Source: Eubacteriales Family XIII. Incertae Sedis bacterium (lineage in GTDB: Bacteria > Bacillota > Clostridia > Peptostreptococcales > Anaerovoracaceae). From it: a stretch of 64,000 nt of DNA. Below the pieces are notes generated by a model. The model saw nothing but the letters and a program-made list of their open reading frames with translations, was not told the DNA's origin and ran no database searches. Location: the NCBI GenBank assembly GCA_031272365.1, contig JAISTX010000066.1, forward strand, positions 1-64,000, in the 5' to 3' direction. The translations under genes and the position numbers were made by a program. Positions 35,201 through 42,753 of this stretch are shown here, in pieces (position 1 is the stretch's first letter; each line of letters starts with the position of its first letter).

Positions 35201-37403
35201 CGGGATGGCCGACACGGCCAAGCCGGTGCTGACAGGCGATGCGCAGGGGGATGCCAGAAAGACGCTGATGCACGAGGCGGCTTGCGAGGTGGCCGCGCGC
35301 GTCATCGACGTCGAGCTGCGGCGCGGCGACACCCCGACCGAGGTGACCGGGCTCGCGGGCCGGATCAAGCGGCACGAGGGCGCGGGGACGTTCGCCCGCA
35401 TCCTCTTCGCGCTCGGCGGGAATGTGCTCGTCCGCGGCTACCTGTGGAACGAGCGGACGAAAGCCGGCGTGCTGAGCTCCCTGCTGCGTGCGTGCGTCCC
35501 GGCGGCGGGCGACACGGTGGAGACGCTCCGCGAAGCCCTGTGCGGCAAGGTGGGCGAGAAGCGGCTGCTCGATGCGGCGATGTACGCGCCGCCCTGGCTC
35601 CACCTCGTCTCGGAGCTGCTCGGGTGGGAGGGCCTCGAGAGCGCGGCCTGGTATTTCCACGCCCACGTCAACGACCGGTTCTCGGCGGAAAAGGAGACGG
35701 AGGTCGCGCGGTGGTCGCCGATCACGCCACAGGAATTCAACGACGGGGCGTTTGACGCGTTCTGGTTCCATGAAGCCTACCGGACGCTCGGGCCGAAGCG
35801 GTTCAAAATCCTGTACGACTGCGCCAAATACATCGCCTCCGGCGCGGGGCACCGGCGGGCGCAGATCTACGCGGACGCGACGCTCGGCCGGTTTGAGGCC
35901 GGCGCGTTCGGCGAGGAGGTGAAGGCGCGCCGGAGCCAGATGAAGCTCATGGCGTACGGCCTCATCCCGCTGGCCGAGGGCGAGGCGCGGGAACAGGATC
36001 TGCTCGCAAGGTACCAGTTTTTGCAGGAGTTCCTTGCGCAAAGCAAGCAGTTCGGCGCGATGCGGCGCGCGAGCGAGGCGAAGGCCGTGCGCGTGGCCAT
36101 GGACAACCTCGCGCGCAACGCCGGGTACCGCGACACGATCCGGTTCACATGGAAGATGGAGGGCGCGATCGCCGCGTCGTACGCGGCCTATTTTGAGCCG
36201 CACGACCTGGAGGGCTATGCCGTGCGGGTTTCCGTGGCCGAGGACGGCACGGCGGCCCTGCTCGCCGAGAAGGGCGGGAAGGCCCTGAAGTCGCTCCCGG
36301 CCGCCCTGAAAAAAGACCCCTACGTCGTCCAGGCCAAGGCGGTCGCCGCGTCTTTGAAGGAGCAGCACCGCCGCGCGCGCACGAGCCTCGAGAGGGCGAT
36401 GGCGGAAGGGGATGTCTTCGAGTGGGGCGAGCTGGAAAGCCTGTCAGCCCATCCTGTTATTGGGCCGATGGTGGCGAGGCTGGTGTTTGTCGATGCCGGG
36501 GGCGAAGCCGGGGCGGGGGGCGCAGGCGATGCCGCGCCGCCGCGCGTGTTCTTCGCATCGGAGGCCCCCCGGGGCGGCCTTCCCGGGGGCGGCGTGCGCA
36601 TCGCGCACCCCTACGACCTTTTCCGGTCGGGCCGGTGGAGCGAGCTGCAGCGCAAGGCCTTCGAGGAGCGGATCGTCCAGCCGTTCAAGCAGATCTTCCG
36701 CGAGCTCTACCTGCCCGGCGAGGACGAGCGCGCCGAGCGCACGGTCTCGCGCCGCTACGCAGGGCACCAGGTCCAGCCGCAGCGCACGGTCGGCCTGCTC
36801 AAGGCGAGGGGGTGGACGGTGGACTATGACGAGGGGCTCCAGCGCGTCTACTACAAGGAGAACTTGATCGCGGAGCTGTACGCGGCCGCGGACTGGTTCT
36901 CGCCGGCCGAGATCGAGCCGCCGACGCTGGAATACGTGGCCTTTTTTGACCGGAAAACGCGGCAGGCGGTGCCCCTGGAGCAAATCCCGCCGGTCGTGTT
37001 CTCCGAGGCCATGCGCGACGTGGACCTGGTCGTCAGCGTGGCGCACGCGGGCGACGTGGACCCGGAGGCGAGCCTCTCGACGATCGAAATGCGCGCGGTC
37101 ATCGCCACCGAGTGCATCCGCCTCCTGGGGGTTGAAAACGCGCGCGTGGACGGGCGTTTCATCCGCATCGACGGCGCGCTGGGGGAATACGCGCTGCATC
37201 TGGGGAGCGGCGGCGTGCAGATGATGGGGCGCGGGGCGATCCAAATCCTCGCCGTGCCGGGTCAGCACCGTGGCCGGGTGTTCCTGCCGTTCCTCGACGA
37301 CAACCCGCGCACGGCGGAGATCCTCTCCAAAATGCTGCTGCTCGCCGATGACAAAAAGATCAAGGATCCCGCCATCCTGCAGCAGATCAAGGGTTGTCCT
37401 TGA
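32232..37403 (+). CDS. Giant DUF5724/DUF4132-type protein
   Basis: Predicted cytoplasmic protein of 1723 residues with no signal or membrane segment. The N-terminal two thirds are alpha-helical with HEAT-like repeats (SVRETALDVYKRMELGDG, SPGVRRRVVDILLSLY). The last third carries the conserved block I recognise as DUF4132 (around residues 1340-1540, ending ELESLSAHPVIGPMVARLVF). The C-terminal module (EYVAFFDRKTRQAVPLEQIP, STIEMRAVIATECIRLLGV, RGRVFLPFLDDNP) is usual in this family. Relatives include E. coli MolR/YehI; elsewhere such genes accompany MoxR ATPase/VWA genes, which are absent here. Molecular function is unknown. A degenerate REP-like hairpin (GGGCAGC/GCTGCCC at 34134-34152) sits in the coding region. 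The 3' end overlaps the AAA-ATPase gene by 17 bp tail to tail. Confidence 0.85.
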   Translation: MKGIFGKKRGGGELAALVETVAKEGARNAESLNALMAALFGKGGRTLEQIWEEDLRAPVGRLAGAALAEKTGKVMKRMTMHAASLSVHRRSFRSQDANFYVMQVRMLLGVVFGYGRLWAGGRTPADYLGAASCPEAAAEQDRKQLMQSPILGSFLALEIDEGNAAVMEKIEDAALGDNNVVLFSYPIIHAIVKSSDPKMHELLMQMLLAARLQEGLRQAILENADAGTLDCFRKIVRCVLENDLLRYSAAMRAAMTWFGIGYSAADRRQVEKLATLGLACLEDAGVRARLLESRDTLEFYAALWATATNEGADVAGAIRKAMASGDKLRQMVALEFAERIENPVFRTQLAHEFLPGCDADLLAFVLPNLVYAGYRYYASPRGRADWSPEVWKEELRAGKGAWAGNRVLGFMEEGRRAQVFDMLAAMLAKLPKGGHRVKGSPFPWTEKEATREAVVARLNALAAFGIGRDPAEAFMDLADYLDAGAKETTLLAWMEIPKNSREKGFLSDCLSDKSISVRETALDVYKRMELGDGDIRKLSALLALKSPGVRRRVVDILLSLYTPKAMEAAGRLLAEQNANSRCGGLDVLTQLVRQGRADAAGALAALERLPGAVTPEEEVLVGEVRALLGACAGDGQQEAAPDSASGGAYTLDNGLGGLWDPGYAPAFDESGIPPILPAEECASMFDFDERRVLAIWGDLLERIAAHRDFAYVVTYRSGRREDRVFGAGGASGLGMDPIVLDWGKAEIYAADNIVLADVWRDWMDSNRATARDLSLLRFLDAVRPSGKPFYDFLGRRDNAAWLTEGACRFCEEVFSAGRVRQLLGKMSALPQAAYLGLGFEVTRAVFQAMLPAEARFAPAYTDLQRVFASRSSGFWSEMIMKEPEQQGQNAYHVNSPLYKKTMAELPEIAHLLRVLMQASQENDTLFTGFLAADYRFGQLKGEEGAGKSAYEAWRKHTPRTILRTKWDVCRAVMAGLLQKDELYRAIVEEDGMADTAKPVLTGDAQGDARKTLMHEAACEVAARVIDVELRRGDTPTEVTGLAGRIKRHEGAGTFARILFALGGNVLVRGYLWNERTKAGVLSSLLRACVPAAGDTVETLREALCGKVGEKRLLDAAMYAPPWLHLVSELLGWEGLESAAWYFHAHVNDRFSAEKETEVARWSPITPQEFNDGAFDAFWFHEAYRTLGPKRFKILYDCAKYIASGAGHRRAQIYADATLGRFEAGAFGEEVKARRSQMKLMAYGLIPLAEGEAREQDLLARYQFLQEFLAQSKQFGAMRRASEAKAVRVAMDNLARNAGYRDTIRFTWKMEGAIAASYAAYFEPHDLEGYAVRVSVAEDGTAALLAEKGGKALKSLPAALKKDPYVVQAKAVAASLKEQHRRARTSLERAMAEGDVFEWGELESLSAHPVIGPMVARLVFVDAGGEAGAGGAGDAAPPRVFFASEAPRGGLPGGGVRIAHPYDLFRSGRWSELQRKAFEERIVQPFKQIFRELYLPGEDERAERTVSRRYAGHQVQPQRTVGLLKARGWTVDYDEGLQRVYYKENLIAELYAAADWFSPAEIEPPTLEYVAFFDRKTRQAVPLEQIPPVVFSEAMRDVDLVVSVAHAGDVDPEASLSTIEMRAVIATECIRLLGVENARVDGRFIRIDGALGEYALHLGSGGVQMMGRGAIQILAVPGQHRGRVFLPFLDDNPRTAEILSKMLLLADDKKIKDPAILQQIKGCP

Positions 37404-38958
37404 ACGCGACGACCGTCTCCGCGATCGTCCGCCCGTCCACCTCGTACACGCCGCCTTCGCGCGGCGTCTTCTTCAGGTCGCAGAAGCTGAGCAGCCAGCC
37501 CTTCGCGTGGCCGAGGATGCCGAGGTATTCCGCGAGCTGCGCGATGCCTTCCTGCTCGTATGCTTCGCCGCGCCATAGTTTCAGCTCGACGATCTGCTCC
37601 TCCCCGCCGAAAAAAACGCGGATGTCCATGCGCCTGTCCCCGCGCGTCTCCGGCTCGACCGCGTAATGCCCCGCGCCGTTGATGATGGGCTTGAGGAAGG
37701 ACAGGAAGAGCAGCCGCGCGTTCGTCTCGATGAACCCCGAGTCCCGGTCGCGGTACTCCGTGCTCATGAAATGCGCGAAGCGGCTCATGACGGTGTCCAT
37801 GTTGAGCCTGCCGTTCTTGATGAACAGGGAGCTTTCCGTGGAAACGCCCCGCACGGGCTCCTTGCGGCTGAATACCGAGATAAAATAATTTGTAATCTTG
37901 GTTTCGAAGATCACATTCGCGATGCGCAAGTCCCGCTCGTCCTCTTTGAGTATCCCGTACATCAACCCGATGCTGATCGGCAAATCGCCGCGATCAAACG
38001 GCGGCTTGGAGCCTTCCAGCAGCATCCGCTCCAGCATTCTGCCCAATTCGGGATAACCCTGGATGTTCTTGATCAGGTCGTCAAACAGTGTATTGTCTTC
38101 TCCCAGAAGGCGTTTTTCCGCCTCGTCCACCCCCCGCGCCGTCCAGTCCAAGGAGCCCTCGTCGATCATCTTGCACAGCTTGCTCACGAGGAACGGGTAG
38201 CCGTCCGAGTAGAAATAGATGCGCTCCGCCACGGCGTCCGCGTCCATGCCGGTGGCGTGGTCCGCCTCGTACGCGCGGAGCATCCCGGCGATCTCGCCCG
38301 CCGCGAAGCTCATGTCCACCGTGAACTCCGCCGCGATGTTCCACGGGCTGTTGACGCCGCTGTGCTCTTCCGGGCGGATCTTGCGCTTCAGGTTTTTGAT
38401 GTCCGTCACGCCCGCGAGGATGACGCTCTGGAACGTGTCCGCGCTGCCCGTCTCGCGGGAGATGTACATATCCCGGAGCATGCCGAGGAACGCGTTGAAC
38501 ACCTGGAAATTTGTCGCCATGTCTACCTCGTCGATCATGAGCACGACGGGCTTCCCCGAAGCCGCGCAAAAGGCTGAAATCCGGCTGCGCAAATAATTTG
38601 TCGGCGATTCATCCTCACGCGCAGCATCCCAGATATCGGCCAGAGCCTGGTCTTCTGGCGCCACGGCATACGCGATATCTTGGCGCACGGAATTCGCAAA
38701 ATGCGCAAGCGAGTCAAAATAATCATCCCTGCCCTCAAAGCTAAGCCGCAGCACAAGGCATTCATCCGCCAGCGCCCGCTCCAGCAGGAACAGCGTCGTC
38801 GTCTTCCCGTACTGCCGCGGCCGGTTGATCGTGAAATACTCCCCCCGGTCGATGTAGTCGCGCACGATGGTGCGGAGCTTCGGCCCCGTGTCGACCATAT
38901 AGTGCTTGCCGGGTATGCAAGGCCCCGTGATATTGAAATACTTCGCCCTCTCGTTCAT
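37387..38958 (-). CDS. AAA-ATPase with C-terminal PD-(D/E)XK nuclease domain
   Basis: A 523-residue protein. Walker A is RPRQYGKTTTL (about residues 46-56) and Walker B is VVLMIDEVD (about 138-146), typical of AAA_ATPase-like proteins of the DUF1703 group. The C-terminus has GDRRMDIRVFFGGEEQIVELKLW, where Asp and the ELK match the PD-(D/E)XK nuclease core, followed by the QLAEYLGILG helix. Members are numerous, horizontally spread and of unclear role, perhaps defence or mobile-element related. The ATG has no Shine-Dalgarno; TGT-TATACT ends 6 nt upstream. It reads away from the gene-fragment region at 39-42.5 kb. Confidence 0.88.
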   Translation of the reverse strand: MNERAKYFNITGPCIPGKHYMVDTGPKLRTIVRDYIDRGEYFTINRPRQYGKTTTLFLLERALADECLVLRLSFEGRDDYFDSLAHFANSVRQDIAYAVAPEDQALADIWDAAREDESPTNYLRSRISAFCAASGKPVVLMIDEVDMATNFQVFNAFLGMLRDMYISRETGSADTFQSVILAGVTDIKNLKRKIRPEEHSGVNSPWNIAAEFTVDMSFAAGEIAGMLRAYEADHATGMDADAVAERIYFYSDGYPFLVSKLCKMIDEGSLDWTARGVDEAEKRLLGEDNTLFDDLIKNIQGYPELGRMLERMLLEGSKPPFDRGDLPISIGLMYGILKEDERDLRIANVIFETKITNYFISVFSRKEPVRGVSTESSLFIKNGRLNMDTVMSRFAHFMSTEYRDRDSGFIETNARLLFLSFLKPIINGAGHYAVEPETRGDRRMDIRVFFGGEEQIVELKLWRGEAYEQEGIAQLAEYLGILGHAKGWLLSFCDLKKTPREGGVYEVDGRTIAETVVAFKDNP

Positions 38959-38964
38959 GAGAAG

Positions 38965-38973
38965 AGTATAACA
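38965..38973 (-). promoter_or_regulatory. Extended -10 promoter of the AAA-ATPase gene, possibly leaderless
   Basis: Minus strand TGT-TATACT ends 6 nt before the ATG at 38958. The box begins 11 bp after the stop codon of the upstream aldolase fragment. Confidence 0.5.
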
Positions 38974-38983
38974 GAAATCCAGC

Positions 38984-39289
38984 CTACTTTAATAGCGCAA
39001 TCGTCTCCGCAACATAGCGCCGGAACGCCTCTATATAGACGGCCGTGTCGAGATTGATGGCCACGCCGGAGCAGCCTTTGTTCAAATAATCCACGCCGGC
39101 CGCGATATTTGCGGCGTAGGCGAAGCACGGCTTCCCGCTCGATTTGCAAGCCTGGATGATCCTGCCGACCGCCCCCGCAAATTCCGGGCTTTCAAACTGC
39201 GCGGGCTTCCCGATGGCGATGGACAGGTCGTAGGGCCCGATGAATACCCCATCCACGCCGTCCATGGCGGCGATCTCTTCGATATCCAA
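38984..39289 (-). pseudogene. 3' fragment of a HpcH/HpaI-type aldolase
   Basis: 101 residues resembling the C-terminal part of 2-dehydro-3-deoxyglucarate / 2,4-dihydroxyhept-2-enedioate aldolases, which are normally about 250-260 residues: MDGVDGVFIGPYDLSIAIG and GKPCFAYAANIAAGVDYLNKG. The N-terminal 150 residues, including the catalytic His and Arg, are missing. The sequence upstream (39290-39301) switches directly into a permease fragment on the other strand. Confidence 0.75.
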
Positions 39290-39300
39290 GAGCGTTATCT

Positions 39301-39594
39301 CAAATCGAAACCGGTGAAAAGCAAAAATGGTATTCTATCGCATTTATTTGGATCGGCATTATGATCAGTATTCCTACACTGATGGGCGGCGCTACCTTGT
39401 CAAATTACTTCGAAATGCCCATGGTTGTGACGGTTTCCTTGATTGGCTTTGGCGTTTGCGCGGTCGTCCTCGGTTTTTCCGGCTGCCTGGGCAGCGACTT
39501 GGGCATCCCTTCCGTCGCGGCCAGCGCAAAGGGGTTTGGGGAAATCGGAACCCGTGTGATCGTTTCGCTCTTGAACACGATGTCTGCAAGCGCT
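39301..39594 (+). pseudogene. Internal fragment of an NCS1 (cytosine/purine) permease
   Basis: In the +1 frame the translation reads GEKQKWYSIAFIWIGIMIS, then IPTLMGGATLSNYFEMP and GCLGSDLGIPSVAASAKG. These are the first two membrane segments of NCS1-type permeases (CodB-like). The start codon and about 350 C-terminal residues are missing. After RVIVSLLN the frame runs antisense into the nitroreductase gene. Confidence 0.7.
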
Positions 39595-40067
39595 TTCTTT
39601 TTCGGCGCAGGCGGGTTCTTTTCCGGAAACCCCACGGTCAGGATGAACTCCGGGCGGATATGCTCCGGCGTTTTGAGAATCCTTGCGATCCCATCCGCGT
39701 TGAACGATTTCAAAACGCAGATGCCCAGCCCCAGTGCGGTGGCGGCGATCATCATATTCTCCGCGGCCATGGAGGCGTCCATGACGGACAGCTCGTCCCT
39801 GCCGAATGCCCCGGCGCGCTCAAAAGCAAGCTCCTTGTCTGTGCAAATGATGATGGCCAGCGGTGGGACGGACATCATGCCCGGGCTGAACGCCGCGATG
39901 TTTTTCAGCCTCGTCCCGTCCTTGACGACGCAGAACAGCCATGGCTGGATATTGCTCCCGGAGGGCGCCCACCTTCCGCTCTCCAAAATGTCCTGGACCA
40001 TTTCGTCGGGGACGGGGGCGTTTGTGTAGGCCCGGACGCTGCGGCGGTTCATGATTGCTTCAAGCAT
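39405..40067 (-). CDS. Nitroreductase family protein with aberrant C-terminal tail
   Basis: Flavin oxidoreductase of 220 residues. SD GAGGAG before the ATG. FMN-binding signatures: NRRSVRAYTNAPV near the start, RWAPSGSNIQPW, and ALGLGICVLKSFN. The normal C-terminus of this family is reached near residue 162 (KKKALADIVFKSE). The remaining roughly 58 residues are the antisense translation of a truncated permease gene, so the original stop was lost in a rearrangement. The enzyme core seems complete and may still work. Confidence 0.82.
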   Translation of the reverse strand: MLEAIMNRRSVRAYTNAPVPDEMVQDILESGRWAPSGSNIQPWLFCVVKDGTRLKNIAAFSPGMMSVPPLAIIICTDKELAFERAGAFGRDELSVMDASMAAENMMIAATALGLGICVLKSFNADGIARILKTPEHIRPEFILTVGFPEKNPPAPKKKALADIVFKSETITRVPISPNPFALAATEGMPKSLPRQPEKPRTTAQTPKPIKETVTTMGISK

Positions 40068-40118
40068 GCTCGTCTCCTCTGGTGCTATTTTTAGGTTGGA
40101 ATCTGAAAGGATGGAGAT

Positions 40119-41141
40119 ATGACAAAACGCGTAAATCTATTGAACGACTACAATTCGCCCGCGCACCCCTGCGTCCTCGAGGCGATTGCCCGCGCGTCGG
40201 GGGACAAGTTTGTCGGCTACGGCGAAGACGGGGAATCGGACGCGGCAAGAGCGGCGCTCCGGTCGCTGCTGCGTTCGCCGGACGCGGACATTCATTTCCT
40301 GGTCGGCGGCACGCAGGCGAACCTGACGGCCATCGGGGCCTTCCTGCGCCCGCACGAGGCCGTGATCGCGCCCGCGTCCGCGCACATCAACACGCACGAA
40401 ACGGGTGCTGTTGAAGCGACCGGGCACAAGATACTGACCGTTGACAGGCCGGACGGGAAGATAGGCCCTGCGGACGTCCAGGGGATCATGGGCCTGCATG
40501 GGGACGAGCACATGGTGAAACCGCGGCTGCTCTTCATCTCCCAGTCGACCGAGTTCGGCACCGTCTACACAAAAGCGGAGCTGGCCGCTCTGCGCGATGT
40601 ATGCGATAACAATCACCTCTACCTGTATATCGACGGCGCGCGCCTCGGATACGCGCTGACTGCGGAGAAATGCGATTTCGAACTCCCCGAGCTGTGCCGG
40701 ATCGCGGACGCGTTCTATATCGGCGGCACGAAGAACGGGCTGCTGTTCGGCGAGGCGCTCGTCCTCTGCAACCCGAGCCTCCGGGATGATTTCCGGTACC
40801 ATATGAAGCAGCGCGGGGGGCTGCTGGCGAAGGGGTATCTGCTGGGCATCCAATTTCAGGCGCTTTTCAACGACGATCTGTACTTCAAAATGGCCCGCCA
40901 CGCAAACGAGATGGCGCAGCGGCTGCACCAGCTGCTGGCGGCCTCCGGCTATGCCTTTGAAATCGATACGGAGTCCAACCAGCTGTTCCCGATTGTGCGG
41001 AAACAGGACATCCCCCTTTTGGAGGAGCAGATCCTCTTCAACCGTTGGAATGCCCTGGACGGGGATCGGGCATCCATCCGCCTGATCACGACGTGGAACA
41101 CGACGGAGCAGGAGATACAGGAGGCCGCCAGGATTCTATGA
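40119..41141 (+). CDS. Low-specificity threonine aldolase / beta-eliminating lyase family
   Basis: A 340-residue PLP enzyme. Start MTKRVNLLNDYNSPAHPCVLEA after AAGGATGGAG. FLVGGTQANLTAI (cofactor ring stacking region), YIDGARLGYAL (Asp to pyridine N) and YIGGTKNGLLFGEA with the presumed Schiff-base Lys are in the right order. It should cleave L-threonine or L-allo-threonine to glycine and acetaldehyde. Its stop overlaps the ATG of a truncated aminotransferase (ATGA), suggesting that an operon was cut off. Confidence 0.9.
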   Translation: MTKRVNLLNDYNSPAHPCVLEAIARASGDKFVGYGEDGESDAARAALRSLLRSPDADIHFLVGGTQANLTAIGAFLRPHEAVIAPASAHINTHETGAVEATGHKILTVDRPDGKIGPADVQGIMGLHGDEHMVKPRLLFISQSTEFGTVYTKAELAALRDVCDNNHLYLYIDGARLGYALTAEKCDFELPELCRIADAFYIGGTKNGLLFGEALVLCNPSLRDDFRYHMKQRGGLLAKGYLLGIQFQALFNDDLYFKMARHANEMAQRLHQLLAASGYAFEIDTESNQLFPIVRKQDIPLLEEQILFNRWNALDGDRASIRLITTWNTTEQEIQEAARIL

Positions 41142-41437
41142 GGGACTACCATTTTGCAAGGCGGATGGATTGCGTCGGCGTCAGCGCCGTCCGTGAAATC
41201 CTGAAGCTGATGGCCGACCCCGAGATCATTTCGTTCGGTGGCGGGTGCCCCGCCGAAGACACGTTCGAGCCCGTCGTGATCCGGCGGATCCTGGGGGAAC
41301 TCCTGGTTTCCCGGCCAAATGAAATGCTCCAGTACGGCGTGACGGAGGGCTGGATGCCGCTACGGGAAGCGTTCGTTGAGCATGTCGCCGCGCCGAAAGG
41401 GCTTTCGCTACTGAAACCCAAAAAAGAAGCTTTATAG
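41138..41437 (+). pseudogene. 5' fragment of a PLP-dependent class I/II aminotransferase
   Basis: 99 codons with the normal start of 2-aminoadipate/MocR-type aminotransferases (EIISFGGGCPAEDTF, LQYGVTEGWMPLREAFVEHV), ending abruptly at KPKKEAL and a stop. About 300 residues, including the PLP lysine, are missing. It is translationally coupled to the threonine aldolase gene (ATGA overlap). The following 200 bp contain no aminotransferase remnant that I can see. Confidence 0.75.
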
Positions 41438-41577
41438 CCCTCAATCAAGGCAAACAAAAGATTGTCAAATCGTTGAAAAATAGCGGTTTTTTTAAATTCG
41501 ATTAGCTGAGATGTGGTGACCTTCTTGGTCAAATCGGATGGAATGCATGAGTATAGAACAATTGTTGCGAATATATG

Positions 41578-41606
41578 TTGACTATCCTTCAAAACCATGA
41601 TATCCT
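41578..41606 (+). promoter_or_regulatory. Promoter of the Rpn-type gene
   Basis: TTGACT (41578-41583), 17-bp spacer, TATCCT (41601-41606), then AAAGGAGG before the ATG at 41636. Confidence 0.6.
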
Positions 41607-41635
41607 TCTGGAAGGTTGTGAAAGGAGGACTGCAC

Positions 41636-42523
41636 ATGGAATACACAACAAAACAAAGAGAACACGAGCTGCTTTCGCTGAAATGGGACTATGTTTTCAA
41701 ACAGGTCATGTGAGATCCATCGATCGCGGAATCGCTTGCGGATTTTCTGTCCGCCACGTTGGATGTGCCCGCTGAGGAGTTTGCGGAGCTCACCGCGATT
41801 GATCCGCAGCAAAATCGCAGATTCAAGGGGGACAAGCTCTCCATCCTTGACGTCAAGGTTAAGACACAGGATGGGAAGATGATCGACATTGAGATCCAGC
41901 GTGAACACGTAAAAGCGATGAATGAACGGGCGGTATACCTCAACGCGAGGATGCTGTCTGACCAGTTGAAAAGAAGTCAAAACTATGCGAAACTGAAAAA
42001 AGTGGTAAGCATCGTGATCGCGGATTTTGATATGGTTCGAAACGGTGCCTATCACAATCGTTTCTTCATGCACGATCCGGTGACGGGGAGCACGCTGTCG
42101 GACATCATGCAGATTGACGTGCTGTCTTTGCCGAATGTGCCGGATGTGGATGACAAGAGCAGCCTCTGGGCATGGCTCAGGGTCATCGAAGGAAAGGACG
42201 AAAAGGAGATGGAAGAGATCGCGGAAAAGAACCCGCATATCGGGAAGGTGGTCATGCGTCTGGCGGAGATGAGCGAGGACGAGGCAGAGCGCGAGATGGC
42301 GTTCCGGCAGGAGACGTTTCGGCGGGATATGGTCGCGCGGGCGGAATATGTGAAAGACGAGGCACGTGCGGAAGGCCTTGCGGAAGGGCTTGCGGAAGGA
42401 CGCGCGGAAGGACGAGCGGAAAATGCCGAAGCCGTCGCTCGTCGCATGAAGGCTGACGATTTGGCTGTAGAGCAGATCGCAAAATACACGGGCTTGGAAA
42501 TAGACGAAATAGAGAGATTATAA
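41636..42523 (+). pseudogene. Rpn family recombination-promoting nuclease, in-frame TGA
   Basis: PD-(D/E)XK transposase-like family. The ATG after AAAGGAGG gives MEYTTKQREHELLSLKWDYVFKQVM; a TGA at 41711-41713 then interrupts, and the same frame continues as DPSIAESLADFLSATLDVP to 42523 without other stops. In the family a Gly commonly sits at this place, so a GGA-to-TGA change is the simplest cause. The nuclease core DVKVKTQDGKMIDIEIQ is downstream of the stop. The C-terminus has the typical AEGLAEGLAEGRAEGRAE repeat. Re-initiation downstream (TTG 41759) would lose the first motif. Confidence 0.8.
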
Positions 42524-42708
42524 CCTGACGTGACAGCTTTTGAGATTTCGAAAAACAGGGGAGCTCCTCAGGAAACCTTAGTGAGCAGGGAAAAAGCTCC
42601 GTAATGTGCTTGTGACCGGGAACAAGAAACACTATCCTGACGAGAGATAGATCGCTGCCAGGGCGGATTTTGACGCGGGCTTATACGAGAGGATATAGAG
42701 AACATTCG
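42524..42708 (+). other. Intergenic region with possible stem-loop, no gene seen
   Basis: 185 bp between the Rpn-type gene and the radical SAM promoter. GGAGCT (about 42560) and AGCTCC (about 42596) could enclose a 30-nt domain. I recognise no known riboswitch or ncRNA in it. Confidence 0.3.
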
Positions 42709-42747
42709 CAAACATGTGTTGACAAACGCGTTTTCCTATGGAATAAT
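42709..42747 (+). promoter_or_regulatory. Promoter of the radical SAM repair gene with a possible SOS-like box
   Basis: TTGACA (42719-42724), 17-bp spacer, AATAAT (42742-42747), ending 6 nt before the ATG at 42754 with no Shine-Dalgarno. CAAACATGTGTTGA at 42709-42722 overlaps the -35 and matches 7 of the 10 fixed positions of the Bacillota LexA site CGAAC-N4-GTTCG. The LexA reading is tentative. Confidence 0.55.
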
Positions 42748-42753
42748 AACCGC

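Noticed and set aside
32754-36368. 1204-codon minus-strand ORF inside the DUF4132 gene
   Set aside because: Low-complexity Arg/Leu/His-rich translation with no motif. It is a shadow caused by high GC and the codon usage of the real gene on the plus strand. The same applies to 2160-3899, 14225-16843, 28606-30777 and similar long antisense ORFs.
41711-41713. TGA recoding (selenocysteine or Trp) in the Rpn-type gene
   Set aside because: TGA is a normal stop for many genes in this window (deoC, polA, iorB, aroC). No SECIS-like hairpin is evident after the codon, and the family does not use Sec. Nonsense mutation is simpler.
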